DNA of 64,000 nucleotides from Wenzhouxiangellaceae bacterium (GTDB lineage Bacteria; Pseudomonadota; Gammaproteobacteria; Xanthomonadales; Wenzhouxiangellaceae). A model generated the notes under the pieces. That model ran no database searches, was not told the origin of the DNA, and was given only the letters and a program-made list of their open reading frames with translations. Each line of letters begins with the position of its first letter. Position 1 is the first letter of the stretch. The stretch is taken from contig JANQPN010000068.1 of assembly GCA_028289455.1 (NCBI GenBank), positions 1-64,000 on the forward strand, in the 5' to 3' direction. This document shows positions 45,056 to 53,112 of the stretch, one piece after another. The translations under genes and the position numbers were made by a program.

Positions 45056-45795
45056 TGGAGAAATGGGGCTTAATCGCCGGCACCGGTTTCAGTGACTGGT
45101 TATCTGACGGTCAGCTGCACCAGCTGGACACACCGTATGGGCAACCATCAGCTGCTGTTACAGAAGCTGAAATAGGCAATAGCCAATGGTTCTATTTGCC
45201 ACGGCATGGCAACCCGCATCGTCTGGCCCCGCATACAGTCAATTACCGGGCCAATATCTGGGCGCTGCATTCTTTAGGCGTCAGCCGGATAGTTGCAGTT
45301 AATGTAGTAGGCAGTATTCGCAAACAATGGCCTTCCGGCAGCCTGGTTGTTCCAGATCAGATTATTGACTATACCTGGGGCAGGGCGCATACCTATTTTG
45401 ATGTGATCGACATGGGTGATGCGCCGGTCGAGCATATCGATTTTACCCATCCTTACAGTCTGCAGGCACGTCAGCTGCTCTTGCAGGCCGGAGAGGCTGC
45501 AGGACTGCACTTATTCGATGGCGGCTGCTATGCAGCTACTCAGGGACCACGGTTGGAAAGTGCAGCGGAAGTCCAGCGTATCCGGCGTGATGGCGGTGAC
45601 ATCATCGGTATGACCGGCATGCCTGAAGCGGCTCTCGCCAGAGAACTGGGTGTGGAATATGCGAGTATATGTCTGGTCAGCAATGCTGCAGCCGGCATTG
45701 ACGATCAGGAGCTGAGCATTGCCCAGATCATGCAGAATGTGCATAACGGCAGCGATGCCGTTCTGGCGATCATGCAACGGCTGGCGCATAGCTGA
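45055..45795 (+). CDS. Methylthioinosine/methylthioadenosine phosphorylase family protein
   Basis: A 246-residue nucleoside phosphorylase of the PNP/MTAP family. It has an N-terminal GLIAGTGFSDW phosphate loop, RHGNPHRLAPHTVNYRAN, the GGCYAATQGPRLESAAEV region and GMTGMPEAALARELG with the purine/ribose residues. Pairing with HPRT points to the S-methyl-5'-thioinosine phosphorylase type known from Pseudomonas, whose product hypoxanthine would feed HPRT. Canonical MTAP activity cannot be excluded from sequence alone. The TTG three bases upstream is less likely than the ATG at 45055. Confidence 0.85.
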   Translation: MEKWGLIAGTGFSDWLSDGQLHQLDTPYGQPSAAVTEAEIGNSQWFYLPRHGNPHRLAPHTVNYRANIWALHSLGVSRIVAVNVVGSIRKQWPSGSLVVPDQIIDYTWGRAHTYFDVIDMGDAPVEHIDFTHPYSLQARQLLLQAGEAAGLHLFDGGCYAATQGPRLESAAEVQRIRRDGGDIIGMTGMPEAALARELGVEYASICLVSNAAAGIDDQELSIAQIMQNVHNGSDAVLAIMQRLAHS

Positions 45796-45849
45796 TAACA
45801 GCGACAGCAAGGCGTTATTGCCTGCCGCCGTCTGCATCCTTCCTCTTAT

Positions 45850-46221
45850 TCAAACATGCTGATCAATCAGTATCGGGTTGCCGTCCGGATCGGTGATCAT
45901 CAGACTGGCCGGGCCGGTGGTGCTTTCATCGGCTGTCATCTGCAATGCAACCTCCTGATCACGCAATTGAGCCTGGATTTTCCTGACATCATCAAATGAA
46001 TCCAGCGTATTGCAGGCAGCATCCCAACCAGGGTTGAACGTCAGCATATTGCGTTCAAACATACCCTGAAAAAGCCCGATTGTAGTTGTGTTGTTGCGCA
46101 TGATCAGCCATGACTGATCAATATCACCGCCGACAACTGCAAAGCCCAGTTTTTCGTAGAAAGCCTTCGAGGCTTTGATATCTGCAACATTTAAACTGAC
46201 TGAAAAAGCGCCTAGGTCCAT
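45850..46221 (-). CDS. VOC family (glyoxalase/bleomycin-resistance-like) protein
   Basis: A 123-residue single VOC domain (FSVSLNVADIKASKAFYEKLGFAVVGG ... ASLMITDPDGNPILID). The Met start at 46221 follows a CAGGAG site; the frame is open to 46296 but that part overlaps the DUF4199 gene. Members bind metal or small ligands; there is no evidence for a particular substrate. It follows the DUF4199 gene by one base and belongs to the same short operon headed by a membrane LuxR regulator. Confidence 0.85.
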   Translation of the reverse strand: MDLGAFSVSLNVADIKASKAFYEKLGFAVVGGDIDQSWLIMRNNTTTIGLFQGMFERNMLTFNPGWDAACNTLDSFDDVRKIQAQLRDQEVALQMTADESTTGPASLMITDPDGNPILIDQHV

Positions 46222-46222
46222 T

Positions 46223-46741
46223 TTATGCTCCTGATTTTGTGGTTGATTTATGATTACTGAGTACCGCAGCCGTAAACACGGAAACCAACAGTCCAACCGG
46301 GAAAATTTCCAGAAGCGACATCGGCATGCGGATAAGAGGGTTATGATACTGGGCTTTCATCCGCTCTGTTTCCATCAGCGCAGTGGCCAGTTCGGTCTGG
46401 CTGTAGCCGGCTAGGTGGTGCTGTTCGATAACGGAATCGAAATAGGCATCAATGAACTGGTAGTTGGTGATCAGCAGATACAGTTCCCACATTAATACGT
46501 AAACAGCACTGGCCATTAGCGTAATTCCAAGCCCCAGTAACAGAGCTGGTCTGAAGGATATAACGCCTTGGGGCTGTTGATCGCGATACTGTTTGACGGC
46601 AACCACAATGATGCTGAAGACAATCAGCATAACCAGATAGCCCAGCCAGACGTGGCCATACCCCAGGATCATGCTCAAGGTATTGACCGAAATAATGATG
46701 AAGCCAGATAGTGCGCCGAATATCAGAATGCTGCGTTTCAT
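46223..46741 (-). CDS. DUF4199 family membrane protein
   Basis: A 172-residue protein with four hydrophobic segments (about 4-28, 32-50, 66-94, 138-162), matching DUF4199 by its opening (GALSGFIIISVNTLSMILG) and the third-segment GLGITLMASAVYVLMWELY. Function unknown. The stop is one base from the VOC gene start, and the upstream membrane LuxR gene lies 136 bp away on the same strand. This trio recurs in my memory of other bacteria as a regulatory/membrane unit. Confidence 0.82.
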   Translation of the reverse strand: MKRSILIFGALSGFIIISVNTLSMILGYGHVWLGYLVMLIVFSIIVVAVKQYRDQQPQGVISFRPALLLGLGITLMASAVYVLMWELYLLITNYQFIDAYFDSVIEQHHLAGYSQTELATALMETERMKAQYHNPLIRMPMSLLEIFPVGLLVSVFTAAVLSNHKSTTKSGA

Positions 46742-46876
46742 TGGTATTTTTCCTGTGGCATTAATTCTGCAGAAACCCTAATGGAATTGCCGTGAGTGGT
46801 CATCAACCAAAAGGTTGAATTTTGCTTTGATCATCCTTTCCAGCCTATCAGGGGTGTCCAGCAGGTGTTAAATCGG

Positions 46877-47290
46877 TCAGGGAATAATCTGCAGCGATTT
46901 GGCCTTGTCGACCGCCTGAGTGCGGCGGGATACATCAAGCTTCTGGTACAGATGGATCAGATGAGTTTTGATGGTGCTCCTGGAAACAAATAACTGTTCG
47001 GCTATTTCCTGATTACTGTGTCCTTTGGCCAGCAGCATCAGCACCTGATATTCACGATTGCTGATGCCCAGCGACCTTATCAGCCCGGTATTTTTCTTAA
47101 ATGTGGAATCGGCCGGTCTGTGGCTGAAGCGGGTACCGACCCAGATTCCCAGAGCAGTGAATAACATGGCAAGCAGAATGATATAAATTTCTGTGGAATA
47201 CAGCTGAAGTGCAAACTGCTGCTCCAGCCACTGCAGTACGAACGCTCCAGCTGCCAGTGCGACGCCGTAAATCAGACTTAACTTTTTCAT
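46877..47290 (-). CDS. Membrane-anchored LuxR-type regulator
   Basis: A 137-residue protein with two membrane segments (about 5-24 and 32-50) and a LuxR helix-turn-helix at the C-terminus (ISNREYQVLMLLAKGHSNQEIAEQLFVSRSTIKTHLIHLYQKLDV). No receiver or autoinducer domain is present, so activity would depend on the membrane part. A GTG at 47326 could extend it by 12 residues; the ATG at 47290 is preferred because it begins at the membrane segment, although its ribosome site is weak. It probably controls its own operon with DUF4199 and VOC. Confidence 0.85.
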   Translation of the reverse strand: MKKLSLIYGVALAAGAFVLQWLEQQFALQLYSTEIYIILLAMLFTALGIWVGTRFSHRPADSTFKKNTGLIRSLGISNREYQVLMLLAKGHSNQEIAEQLFVSRSTIKTHLIHLYQKLDVSRRTQAVDKAKSLQIIP

Positions 47291-47371
47291 CGGTTTGCCG
47301 TGTACCAGTCGGCCTAATAAGATCACACAGGTAAAATTGCAACGCTACCGGGAAGACGGTGAAAGCAGGGG

Positions 47372-47884
47372 CTATTCTGTCTGTGCGGCAGCGATCTGAG
47401 CCTGCAGCTGGCTGACGAAAGCTTCGGTATCAACATAGTCTGTATGCTCAACAACTTTGCCGTTTTCGACTTTTAGAATCATGGTGAAGTCCACCTTGAA
47501 GCGATACTCAGCTTCCGGCAACCCCCCCGGCGACATCAGCATGCTGAAATCAAGCAGCGCGATATGCACGAACTCATTGCCGGAGCGAAATTTGCCAATT
47601 TCCCGGCTGTCCGGTCCGGTACCGATGATTTTTTTAAAGCCGGTACGGAAGCCTTCGATAATAGCTTCTTTACCCTGGTAATGGTTGGATGGGTCACTGA
47701 ATACGGCATTATCTGCCAGCAACTCGCTCAGAGATTGCAAATCCTGGCTGGAATAGGCTGCGGCATAGTCCCTGGCTGTGTTGCCATCGATCTCATATTG
47801 GCCAGGCTGAGCCATAGTCAGGCATGAGATGACGGTCAGACAAACAGCCGGAATTAAACGGATACATCTAGACTTGGCAGACAT
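47372..47884 (-). CDS. Exported SnoaL/NTF2-like protein
   Basis: A 170-residue protein with a signal peptide (residues 1-25, TMAQ) and an NTF2-like domain (DYAAAYSSQDLQSLSELLADNAVFSDPS ... FTMILKVENGKVVEHTDYVD). This matches SnoaL-like polyketide cyclase relatives with a DxF pocket, but no confirmed catalytic set. A GGAG ribosome site lies before the ATG. It stands between the dnaE gene and the LuxR gene on the minus strand, apparently as a separate unit. Confidence 0.8.
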   Translation of the reverse strand: MSAKSRCIRLIPAVCLTVISCLTMAQPGQYEIDGNTARDYAAAYSSQDLQSLSELLADNAVFSDPSNHYQGKEAIIEGFRTGFKKIIGTGPDSREIGKFRSGNEFVHIALLDFSMLMSPGGLPEAEYRFKVDFTMILKVENGKVVEHTDYVDTEAFVSQLQAQIAAAQTE

Positions 47885-47988
47885 AGGAATGATCTCCGTA
47901 CTGCGATGGTTTGGTATTACTCACTTTCGTAGTGATTATAGCGATCAGTGCTAAGTGTTGCTTCAATGGCCTGCTAAATGCTACCGGA

Positions 47989-50900
47989 TCAAAATTTCAG
48001 GCTGACGCTGTTAACCACATCCAAGTTGTTCAATGCAGCCACCATTTCAGCACTGGGTTTAACCCGCCAGTCCGCACCAAAATGCAGGCGGACATTGATG
48101 CCTGCACGGGCCACGTCGGCAACAATTTCCGCTTTTCCGTTCAGGTAGGGTATCAATGTGGCTTTCAATTGCCGGTCAAAGTCAGCGGGTGGGTCGCTGA
48201 TATCCAGGTGCAACGCTTTGACGAAGTGGTTACGGGCCTGGTTGAGATCCATGACATTTTTGGCCACCATACGATAGCCGCCGCTGAATTTATCAACGCC
48301 CACATCACCGGTAATCACAATGATCTGATCGCGCACCAGATGATCGGCTATCTTATTAAAAACCTCTTCAAATACGGCAACCTCCAAGCGCCCGGTTCCG
48401 TCGTCGACGGCAATGAAAGCCCCACGGCCCGGTCGTCTGCGCACAGCCATGATCAATGCACAGATCACCGCATCTTTTAAATTCTGCTTTTTATCGTTGG
48501 AAACACGTGCATCCAGCTTCCGCAGCGGACAACTGATGAACTGATTGATCTCCTCCCGATGTTCGTCCAGCGGGTGCCCGGTCAGATACAACCCCAGCGT
48601 CTCCCGTTCAGCGCTGAGTCGCTGTGCTTCGGTCCAATATTGCTGACTGGGTATTTTGCTGATGGTCGCAGGCGCAGAACTGGCAGGTGCTTCAGCCAGG
48701 CCCCCAAACAGCCCGGTCTGGCCGCTTTCACGGTCTTTTTGTACCTGTTCAGCTGCGTGAACCGCTGAATCCAGTTCAGCCATCAGCTGTGCCTGGTTGT
48801 TGTCCAATGCAGTCATGGCGCCGGCTTTGATCAGTGCTTCCATGGTTCGCCGATTAACTTTGCGTAAATCCAGCTGGCAGCAGAACTCTGTCAGGCCGGT
48901 TTGGGCACCATGCTGCTCACGGCTGTCAATGATGGCTTCAATAGCCGCTTGACCAACGCCTTTTATGGCTCCCAGACCAAATCGTATGGCCCGGTCTTCC
49001 ACTTTAAATTTATAGCTGGAACAATGAATGTCAGGCGGCAGCACTTCCAGGCCAAGCAGACGGCAGTCATCGATCAGATTGGCAATTTTATCGCTGTCAT
49101 CCATATCGGCCGATAGCACCGCAGCCATGAACTCTGCCGGATAGTGCGCTTTCAGGTATGCGGTCTGATAGGCCAGCAGTGCATAGGCAACCGAATGTGA
49201 TTTGTTAAAGCCATACCCGGCAAAGGTTTCCATCAAATCAAAAATACGGTTGGCCAGTCCCGGATCAACGTCATTTTTTTCTGAGCCTTCAACAAATATA
49301 ACGCGTTGTTTGGCCATTTCCGCGGGCTTTTTCTTGCCCATGGCACGCCGCAGCAGATCAGCTGCGCCCAGGCTGTAGCCAGCCAGTACCTGAGCAATCT
49401 GCATGACCTGTTCCTGATACAGAATGACACCATAGGTAGGCTTCAGGATCGGTTCCAGGGCAGGGTGTGGATAGGCCACCGGTGAGCGGCCGTGTTTACG
49501 GTCGATATAATCACCGACCATGCCGGACTCCAGAGGCCCGGGCCGGAACAATGCCACCAGTGCTACGATATCCGCGAAGCTGTCCGGTTGCAGCCGCCGG
49601 ATCAAATCTTTCATACCGCGTGATTCCAGCTGGAAAACGGCAGTGGTCTGGCAGGCACACAGCAGTCTGAAGCTGGCTGGATCATCCAGCGGAATTTTAT
49701 CCAGATCCAGCGCTTCCTGATTCTGTTGCCTGCGGTCTGCATTAATGGTCTGCATTGCCCAGTGGATCAAAGTCAATGTGCGCAGACCAAGGAAATCAAA
49801 CTTGACCAGGCCGATGGCTTCCACGTCATCCTTATCCAGCTGACTGACTGCGCTGGCGCCGGGTTCGTTGTACAGCGCGGTAAAATCCGTCAGCGGGCCC
49901 GGAGCGATGACCACACCACCTGCGTGTTTGCCGGCATTACGGGTCAATCCTTCCAGTTCCAGTGCCTGGTCAAGAATGCCGCGAACTTCTTCCTCTTCTT
50001 CATACCGCTGTTTCAGTTGCGGTTCTTCAGCCAGCGCTTTGGTCAAAGTCATGTCAAGCGCCGGTGGGATCAATTTGGCGATACTGTCGACGAAGCCGTA
50101 ACCGTGGCCAAGCACTCGGCCGGTATCGCGCACTACAGCCTTGGCGTTCATTTTGCCGAAGGTGATGATTTGGCTGACCTGGTCATGACCATAAGTATCA
50201 GCGACATATTCGATCACCTGGTCACGCTGTTCCATGCAGAAATCAATATCAAAATCGGGCATGGAGACCCTTTCCGGGTTCAGGAAACGTTCGAACAGCA
50301 GTTCATACTGCAGCGGGTCCAGGTCGGTAATATTGAGCACCCAGGCAACCACCGACCCTGCACCTGACCCACGCCCCGGCCCGACCGGAATATCGTTGCG
50401 TTTGGCCCAGCGTACGAAGTCGGCGACCACCAGGAAGTAACCGGGAAAGCCCATCTGGTTGATTACTTTCAACTCGTGGTGCAGGCGGTCGGTATAGTCC
50501 TGTTCTGAATAGCCGGGGGCTTCTCCATGAATTTTCAGGCGCTGCTTCAAGCCATCAAGGGCAGCCTTTTCCAGATAAGATTCTTCATTCCCGGAATCCT
50601 CTCCGGCTTCGGGGAATGCCGGCAGTACATATTCACCAAATTTAATTTCCAGGTTGCAGCGCTGGGCAACGGCTACTGTATTGGCCAGCACCTGGGGCAG
50701 ATCGGCAAATACTTCCGCCATTTCGTCACCGGACCGCAGGTATTGCTGGGGCGTATAGTTTTTCGGCCGGCGGTTATCATCCAGCAGCCGTCCCTGATGA
50801 ATGCAGACTCTCGCTTCATGTGCCTGGAACTGCTCGGCACGCAGAAACCTGACCTCATTGGTCGCTATTACCGGGCAGGACATATCAGCGGCAAGCGTGA

Positions 50901-51471
50901 GCAACCGATTGGCGTATTCATTTTCTCTGGGTCGGCCGGTCCTGCTTAGCTGCAGGACAAAGCGGTCATCAAAATATCTGCGGTAGGTGTCGAGCAGCTG
51001 ACCGGCATGATCGGCCTGTGAAGCCAGCAGTTTCTGGCCTATATCACCATCCATACCACCACTGAGCGCAATCAGTCCCTGGTGATGTTCAAACAACTGG
51101 GCATGGGTAATATTAACCCGGTCACGGGCAGTGCTGGAGCGGTAAGCCAGTGTCAGCAGACGGCACAGGTTCAGATAACCGGCATGATCCTGGCACAGCA
51201 AAGGCAGCTTGTAGCCGCTGGACTGTTGTTCAGCTTCGTCAGTGATCCACAGTTCTGCACCGATAATTGGCTTGATGCCATGTTTGATGGCGGCCCGATA
51301 GAACTTGACCATGGCAAACAGGTTGCAGTAATCGGTCAGCGCAACGGCCGGCATGCCGAGTTCCACCAGGCGCTGCATCAGGCGGGGAATACGTATCAGG
51401 CTGTCATGCAGCGAATATTCGCTGTGCAGGCCCAGGTGAATAAAACTGTTGGCGGGAAGATCAGTCACCAT
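47989..51471 (-). CDS. dnaE: DNA polymerase III subunit alpha
   Basis: A full-length 1160-residue replicative polymerase. The N-terminal PHP domain (HLGLHSEYSLHDSLIRIP), the catalytic aspartates in PDFDIDF, the C-terminal OB-fold (FIAVDDGTGRLEVAVFEEVF) and the clamp-binding region are in order. It is the main chromosomal polymerase. In many gammaproteobacteria dnaE sits with lpxB, rnhB and accA; here it stands alone. A separate plus-strand transcript begins about 75 bp beyond its start. Confidence 0.97.
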   Translation of the reverse strand: MVTDLPANSFIHLGLHSEYSLHDSLIRIPRLMQRLVELGMPAVALTDYCNLFAMVKFYRAAIKHGIKPIIGAELWITDEAEQQSSGYKLPLLCQDHAGYLNLCRLLTLAYRSSTARDRVNITHAQLFEHHQGLIALSGGMDGDIGQKLLASQADHAGQLLDTYRRYFDDRFVLQLSRTGRPRENEYANRLLTLAADMSCPVIATNEVRFLRAEQFQAHEARVCIHQGRLLDDNRRPKNYTPQQYLRSGDEMAEVFADLPQVLANTVAVAQRCNLEIKFGEYVLPAFPEAGEDSGNEESYLEKAALDGLKQRLKIHGEAPGYSEQDYTDRLHHELKVINQMGFPGYFLVVADFVRWAKRNDIPVGPGRGSGAGSVVAWVLNITDLDPLQYELLFERFLNPERVSMPDFDIDFCMEQRDQVIEYVADTYGHDQVSQIITFGKMNAKAVVRDTGRVLGHGYGFVDSIAKLIPPALDMTLTKALAEEPQLKQRYEEEEEVRGILDQALELEGLTRNAGKHAGGVVIAPGPLTDFTALYNEPGASAVSQLDKDDVEAIGLVKFDFLGLRTLTLIHWAMQTINADRRQQNQEALDLDKIPLDDPASFRLLCACQTTAVFQLESRGMKDLIRRLQPDSFADIVALVALFRPGPLESGMVGDYIDRKHGRSPVAYPHPALEPILKPTYGVILYQEQVMQIAQVLAGYSLGAADLLRRAMGKKKPAEMAKQRVIFVEGSEKNDVDPGLANRIFDLMETFAGYGFNKSHSVAYALLAYQTAYLKAHYPAEFMAAVLSADMDDSDKIANLIDDCRLLGLEVLPPDIHCSSYKFKVEDRAIRFGLGAIKGVGQAAIEAIIDSREQHGAQTGLTEFCCQLDLRKVNRRTMEALIKAGAMTALDNNQAQLMAELDSAVHAAEQVQKDRESGQTGLFGGLAEAPASSAPATISKIPSQQYWTEAQRLSAERETLGLYLTGHPLDEHREEINQFISCPLRKLDARVSNDKKQNLKDAVICALIMAVRRRPGRGAFIAVDDGTGRLEVAVFEEVFNKIADHLVRDQIIVITGDVGVDKFSGGYRMVAKNVMDLNQARNHFVKALHLDISDPPADFDRQLKATLIPYLNGKAEIVADVARAGINVRLHFGADWRVKPSAEMVAALNNLDVVNSVSLKF

Positions 51472-51543
51472 GGAATTTTAACAGCAAAGCATCATTCGGT
51501 TACCGGTTGGATAGAGAATTTTTATGCAGATGGCAAATAGCAA

Positions 51544-51571
51544 TTGCCTGTCAGCATTTCTTTGTTATACT
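51544..51571 (+). promoter_or_regulatory. Sigma-70 promoter of the leader RNA
   Basis: TTGCCT (51544-51549) and TATACT (51566-51571) are separated by 16 bp, a good vegetative promoter. Transcription is expected near 51578, heading to the structured leader and the 309-residue gene. It points away from dnaE. Confidence 0.6.
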
Positions 51572-51578
51572 CTGCGGC

Positions 51579-51728
51579 CACTTTAAGCCAATGCCGGACA
51601 GATTTTGATGAAATCACAATTGAGACATTAACAACTGCCTTCCACCATAAACCTGGAGGGCTAACTGTATTTGCCCTCCGGCGTTGGTAAAGAAACCCGC
51701 TGGAACTCTATGTTTAGCGGGTTTTTTT
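51579..51728 (+). ncRNA. Structured leader RNA or small RNA of unknown class
   Basis: About 150 nucleotides from the predicted start to an intrinsic terminator contain no ORF. A first hairpin, GGAGGGC (51655-51661) with GCCCTCC (51673-51679) around an 11-base loop, is followed by the terminator hairpin. I do not recognise it as a known riboswitch or sRNA. It could be an attenuator for the cassette behind it or an independent RNA. The 5' end is inferred from the promoter. Confidence 0.45.
51693..51728 (+). terminator. Intrinsic terminator in the leader
   Basis: AAACCCGCT (51693-51701) pairs with AGCGGGTTT (51716-51724) around a 14-base loop, followed by a run of seven T (51722-51728). It lies upstream of the cassette genes, so it either ends an sRNA or controls read-through into them. 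Confidence 0.8.
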
Positions 51729-51764
51729 GTGCCTGGCTGAAAACGAAACCAAAGGAGATGACTT

Positions 51765-51830
51765 ATGCAACCCAGTGAAATATTGAAGTTGAGAAGAAAT
51801 GAACTGCAACATTATTACTTAAGGATTTGA
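51765..51830 (+). CDS. 21-residue small ORF
   Basis: ATG at 51765 with a strong AAAGGAG ribosome site 8 bp upstream encodes MQPSEILKLRRNELQHYYLRI and ends TGA at 51828-51830, three bases before the next gene. The site is stronger than that of the downstream gene, so translation of the pair is likely coupled. The peptide is basic and helix-like. It could be a leader peptide or a small functional protein; the start resembles that of nucleotidyltransferase-like proteins only loosely, so I draw no function. Confidence 0.5.
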   Translation: MQPSEILKLRRNELQHYYLRI

Positions 51831-51833
51831 GCA

Positions 51834-52763
51834 ATGGACAAGAAATTGGCCAATGAGATTATTGCCTGTTTTGCAGGTAATCGTTGGTTGTTTAATTATT
51901 TTCGCGATCGCTATGCTTTTTTGCTGACCGCATGGGCGTTAAGCGGACGGATAAAACTGGATAATGAAGTGCTAAAGCAGCTTCGCCATAAACCGAGATT
52001 GAAGCAATGGTTTGCCGATAGAGGTGACCTGAAGGTCAAATCAGATGAACTGGTGAATGCCTGGTGTGAAGATGCCGAACCATTTGTGCTCTCTTTGGGA
52101 TGCTGGGAGGGTGAAGATATGGGTTGGGATCAAGTATCCCGCTATGGAACCAATCTGGTTCTGAGGATAGGTCTGAACAACCGGCACCTGAGTTCGCTGA
52201 AGCGGCTGGTAAGGCCGGTGCATGACGAGATGTTCCAGTACGACTGTCATCCGGTACTACAGAAGAATGAACCGTGGCCATTCCGGAATACGCTTTCATG
52301 GGTTCGTATTGATCTGGATTTGAACACCAATGAGGCGCTGATCGAAGAGATTCAGACCGATTGGATACGACTGGTGAAAAGATCTGCAAAAGTGCTGGGT
52401 AGTAATCGCGGACAATGGGTGCAGAATCAGATTAAAGGCAACCCTGAAACAGTACAGCGGTTTTGTGATGAAATCGTCGAGCCGCTGGCGAGAATATGGG
52501 ATGAAGCCAGCCTGGCGGCGGCTTTGTATTTTCTGGTAGAAGAAGTTGGCATCGGCAGAGTGTATTACCACACCTTTGAATCAGGTTGCCTGATCAAGCG
52601 TTTGAAGTATTCACGCCCGCCAAGGTCGCTCTACACCAGGCTGCCGCGCCGATTTGGTATGTCAATGGTCAACACACCGCCGGAATTTCTGGCGTCTGAC
52701 CGGCGATTTAAAAAACTGACCCGAAAAGTCAGTGAAACCCATTGGTTCACTATGGAAGCATGA
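51834..52763 (+). CDS. 309-residue protein of unknown function with an EEIQTDW motif
   Basis: A soluble-looking protein without signal peptide or membrane segment. A Trp/Lys/Arg-rich N-terminal part is followed by a region with LIEEIQTDWIRL (about residues 166-177) and, toward the end, VGIGRVYYHTFESG and SLYTRLPRRFGM. The EEIQ-D-W pattern plus a late tyrosine/proline/Gly-Phe patch reminds me of the EEIQSDW segments in phage polyvalent-protein domains, but the link is weak and the function unknown. It follows the 21-residue ORF by 3 bases and precedes a 78-residue charged protein by 13 bases. I call no function. Confidence 0.65.
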   Translation: MDKKLANEIIACFAGNRWLFNYFRDRYAFLLTAWALSGRIKLDNEVLKQLRHKPRLKQWFADRGDLKVKSDELVNAWCEDAEPFVLSLGCWEGEDMGWDQVSRYGTNLVLRIGLNNRHLSSLKRLVRPVHDEMFQYDCHPVLQKNEPWPFRNTLSWVRIDLDLNTNEALIEEIQTDWIRLVKRSAKVLGSNRGQWVQNQIKGNPETVQRFCDEIVEPLARIWDEASLAAALYFLVEEVGIGRVYYHTFESGCLIKRLKYSRPPRSLYTRLPRRFGMSMVNTPPEFLASDRRFKKLTRKVSETHWFTMEA

Positions 52764-52776
52764 GGAGGAAAACAAC

Positions 52777-53013
52777 ATGCCTGAGAGAAATTGGGTTGCA
52801 CGTGCCGCGTTGATGCGTAAAGGCGGTGTGCATGCCCGATCCAGAAGCAGCCAGAGATTTTCACAGGATCAGCTGCTTTGGGATGAAATAGAAGAATATT
52901 TCGATGAATCAGAACAACAGCAGGAGCAAAGCCGGGGCAAAGCCCCGGCTGATAGCGAACACTTGACCGGAAGCCCTGGCAATGCACCGGGTCTTAAGTC
53001 AATTCAACCATGA
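52777..53013 (+). CDS. 78-residue charged protein of unknown function
   Basis: The ATG at 52777 follows GAGGAGG and lies 13 bp after the 309-residue gene. The protein has a basic Arg/Lys-rich half (WVARAALMRKGGVHARSRSSQRFSQ) and an acidic half (LWDEIEEYFDESEQQQEQ), then a low-complexity end encoded partly by a perfect hairpin. No domain is recognised. Tight spacing suggests it works with the protein before it, for example as an interacting partner; this is inference. Confidence 0.6.
   Translation: MPERNWVARAALMRKGGVHARSRSSQRFSQDQLLWDEIEEYFDESEQQQEQSRGKAPADSEHLTGSPGNAPGLKSIQP
52930..52950. repeat. Perfect GC-rich hairpin inside the 78-residue ORF
   Basis: AGCCGGGGC and GCCCCGGCT form a 9-bp perfect stem around AAA. 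It lies in frame and encodes SRGKAPA in the low-complexity tail. It resembles dispersed palindromic elements or a terminator stem, but no T run follows. It may be a young insertion that extended the ORF. Confidence 0.5.
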
Positions 53014-53030
53014 TGATTGCCATCATTTTT
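53010..53030 (+). terminator. Weak intrinsic terminator after the cassette
   Basis: ATGATG and CATCAT form a short 6-bp stem with a 5-base loop (overlapping the TGA stop), followed by TTTT. The stem is AT-rich, so termination would be weak. Confidence 0.35.
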
Positions 53031-53034
53031 ACCA

Positions 53035-53064
53035 GTAACATTTAGTTACATTATCGTTTAACAG
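53035..53064 (+). promoter_or_regulatory. Tandem 10-bp repeats: possible OmpR-type regulator site
   Basis: Three 10-bp units, GTAACATTTA, GTTACATTAT and CGTTTAACAG, run head to tail; the first two share TAACATT/TTACATT at exactly one helical turn. A -10-like TATAAA lies at 53076-53081, so the third unit overlaps the -35 region, a typical activator layout. The OmpR-type regulator encoded two genes downstream is the obvious candidate. Confidence 0.45.
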
Positions 53065-53112
53065 ATAGTCCACAATATAAACCTGCCTGTTTTCAGAATA
53101 ATTGAATGGTGT

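Noticed and set aside
47911..48480. A 189-codon plus-strand open frame overlapping the 3' end of dnaE
   Set aside because: It is an antisense shadow of dnaE with no recognisable protein features.
49726..50367. A 213-codon plus-strand open frame inside dnaE
   Set aside because: It lies fully opposite dnaE, whose protein is unmistakable; the frame has no domain or start signal.
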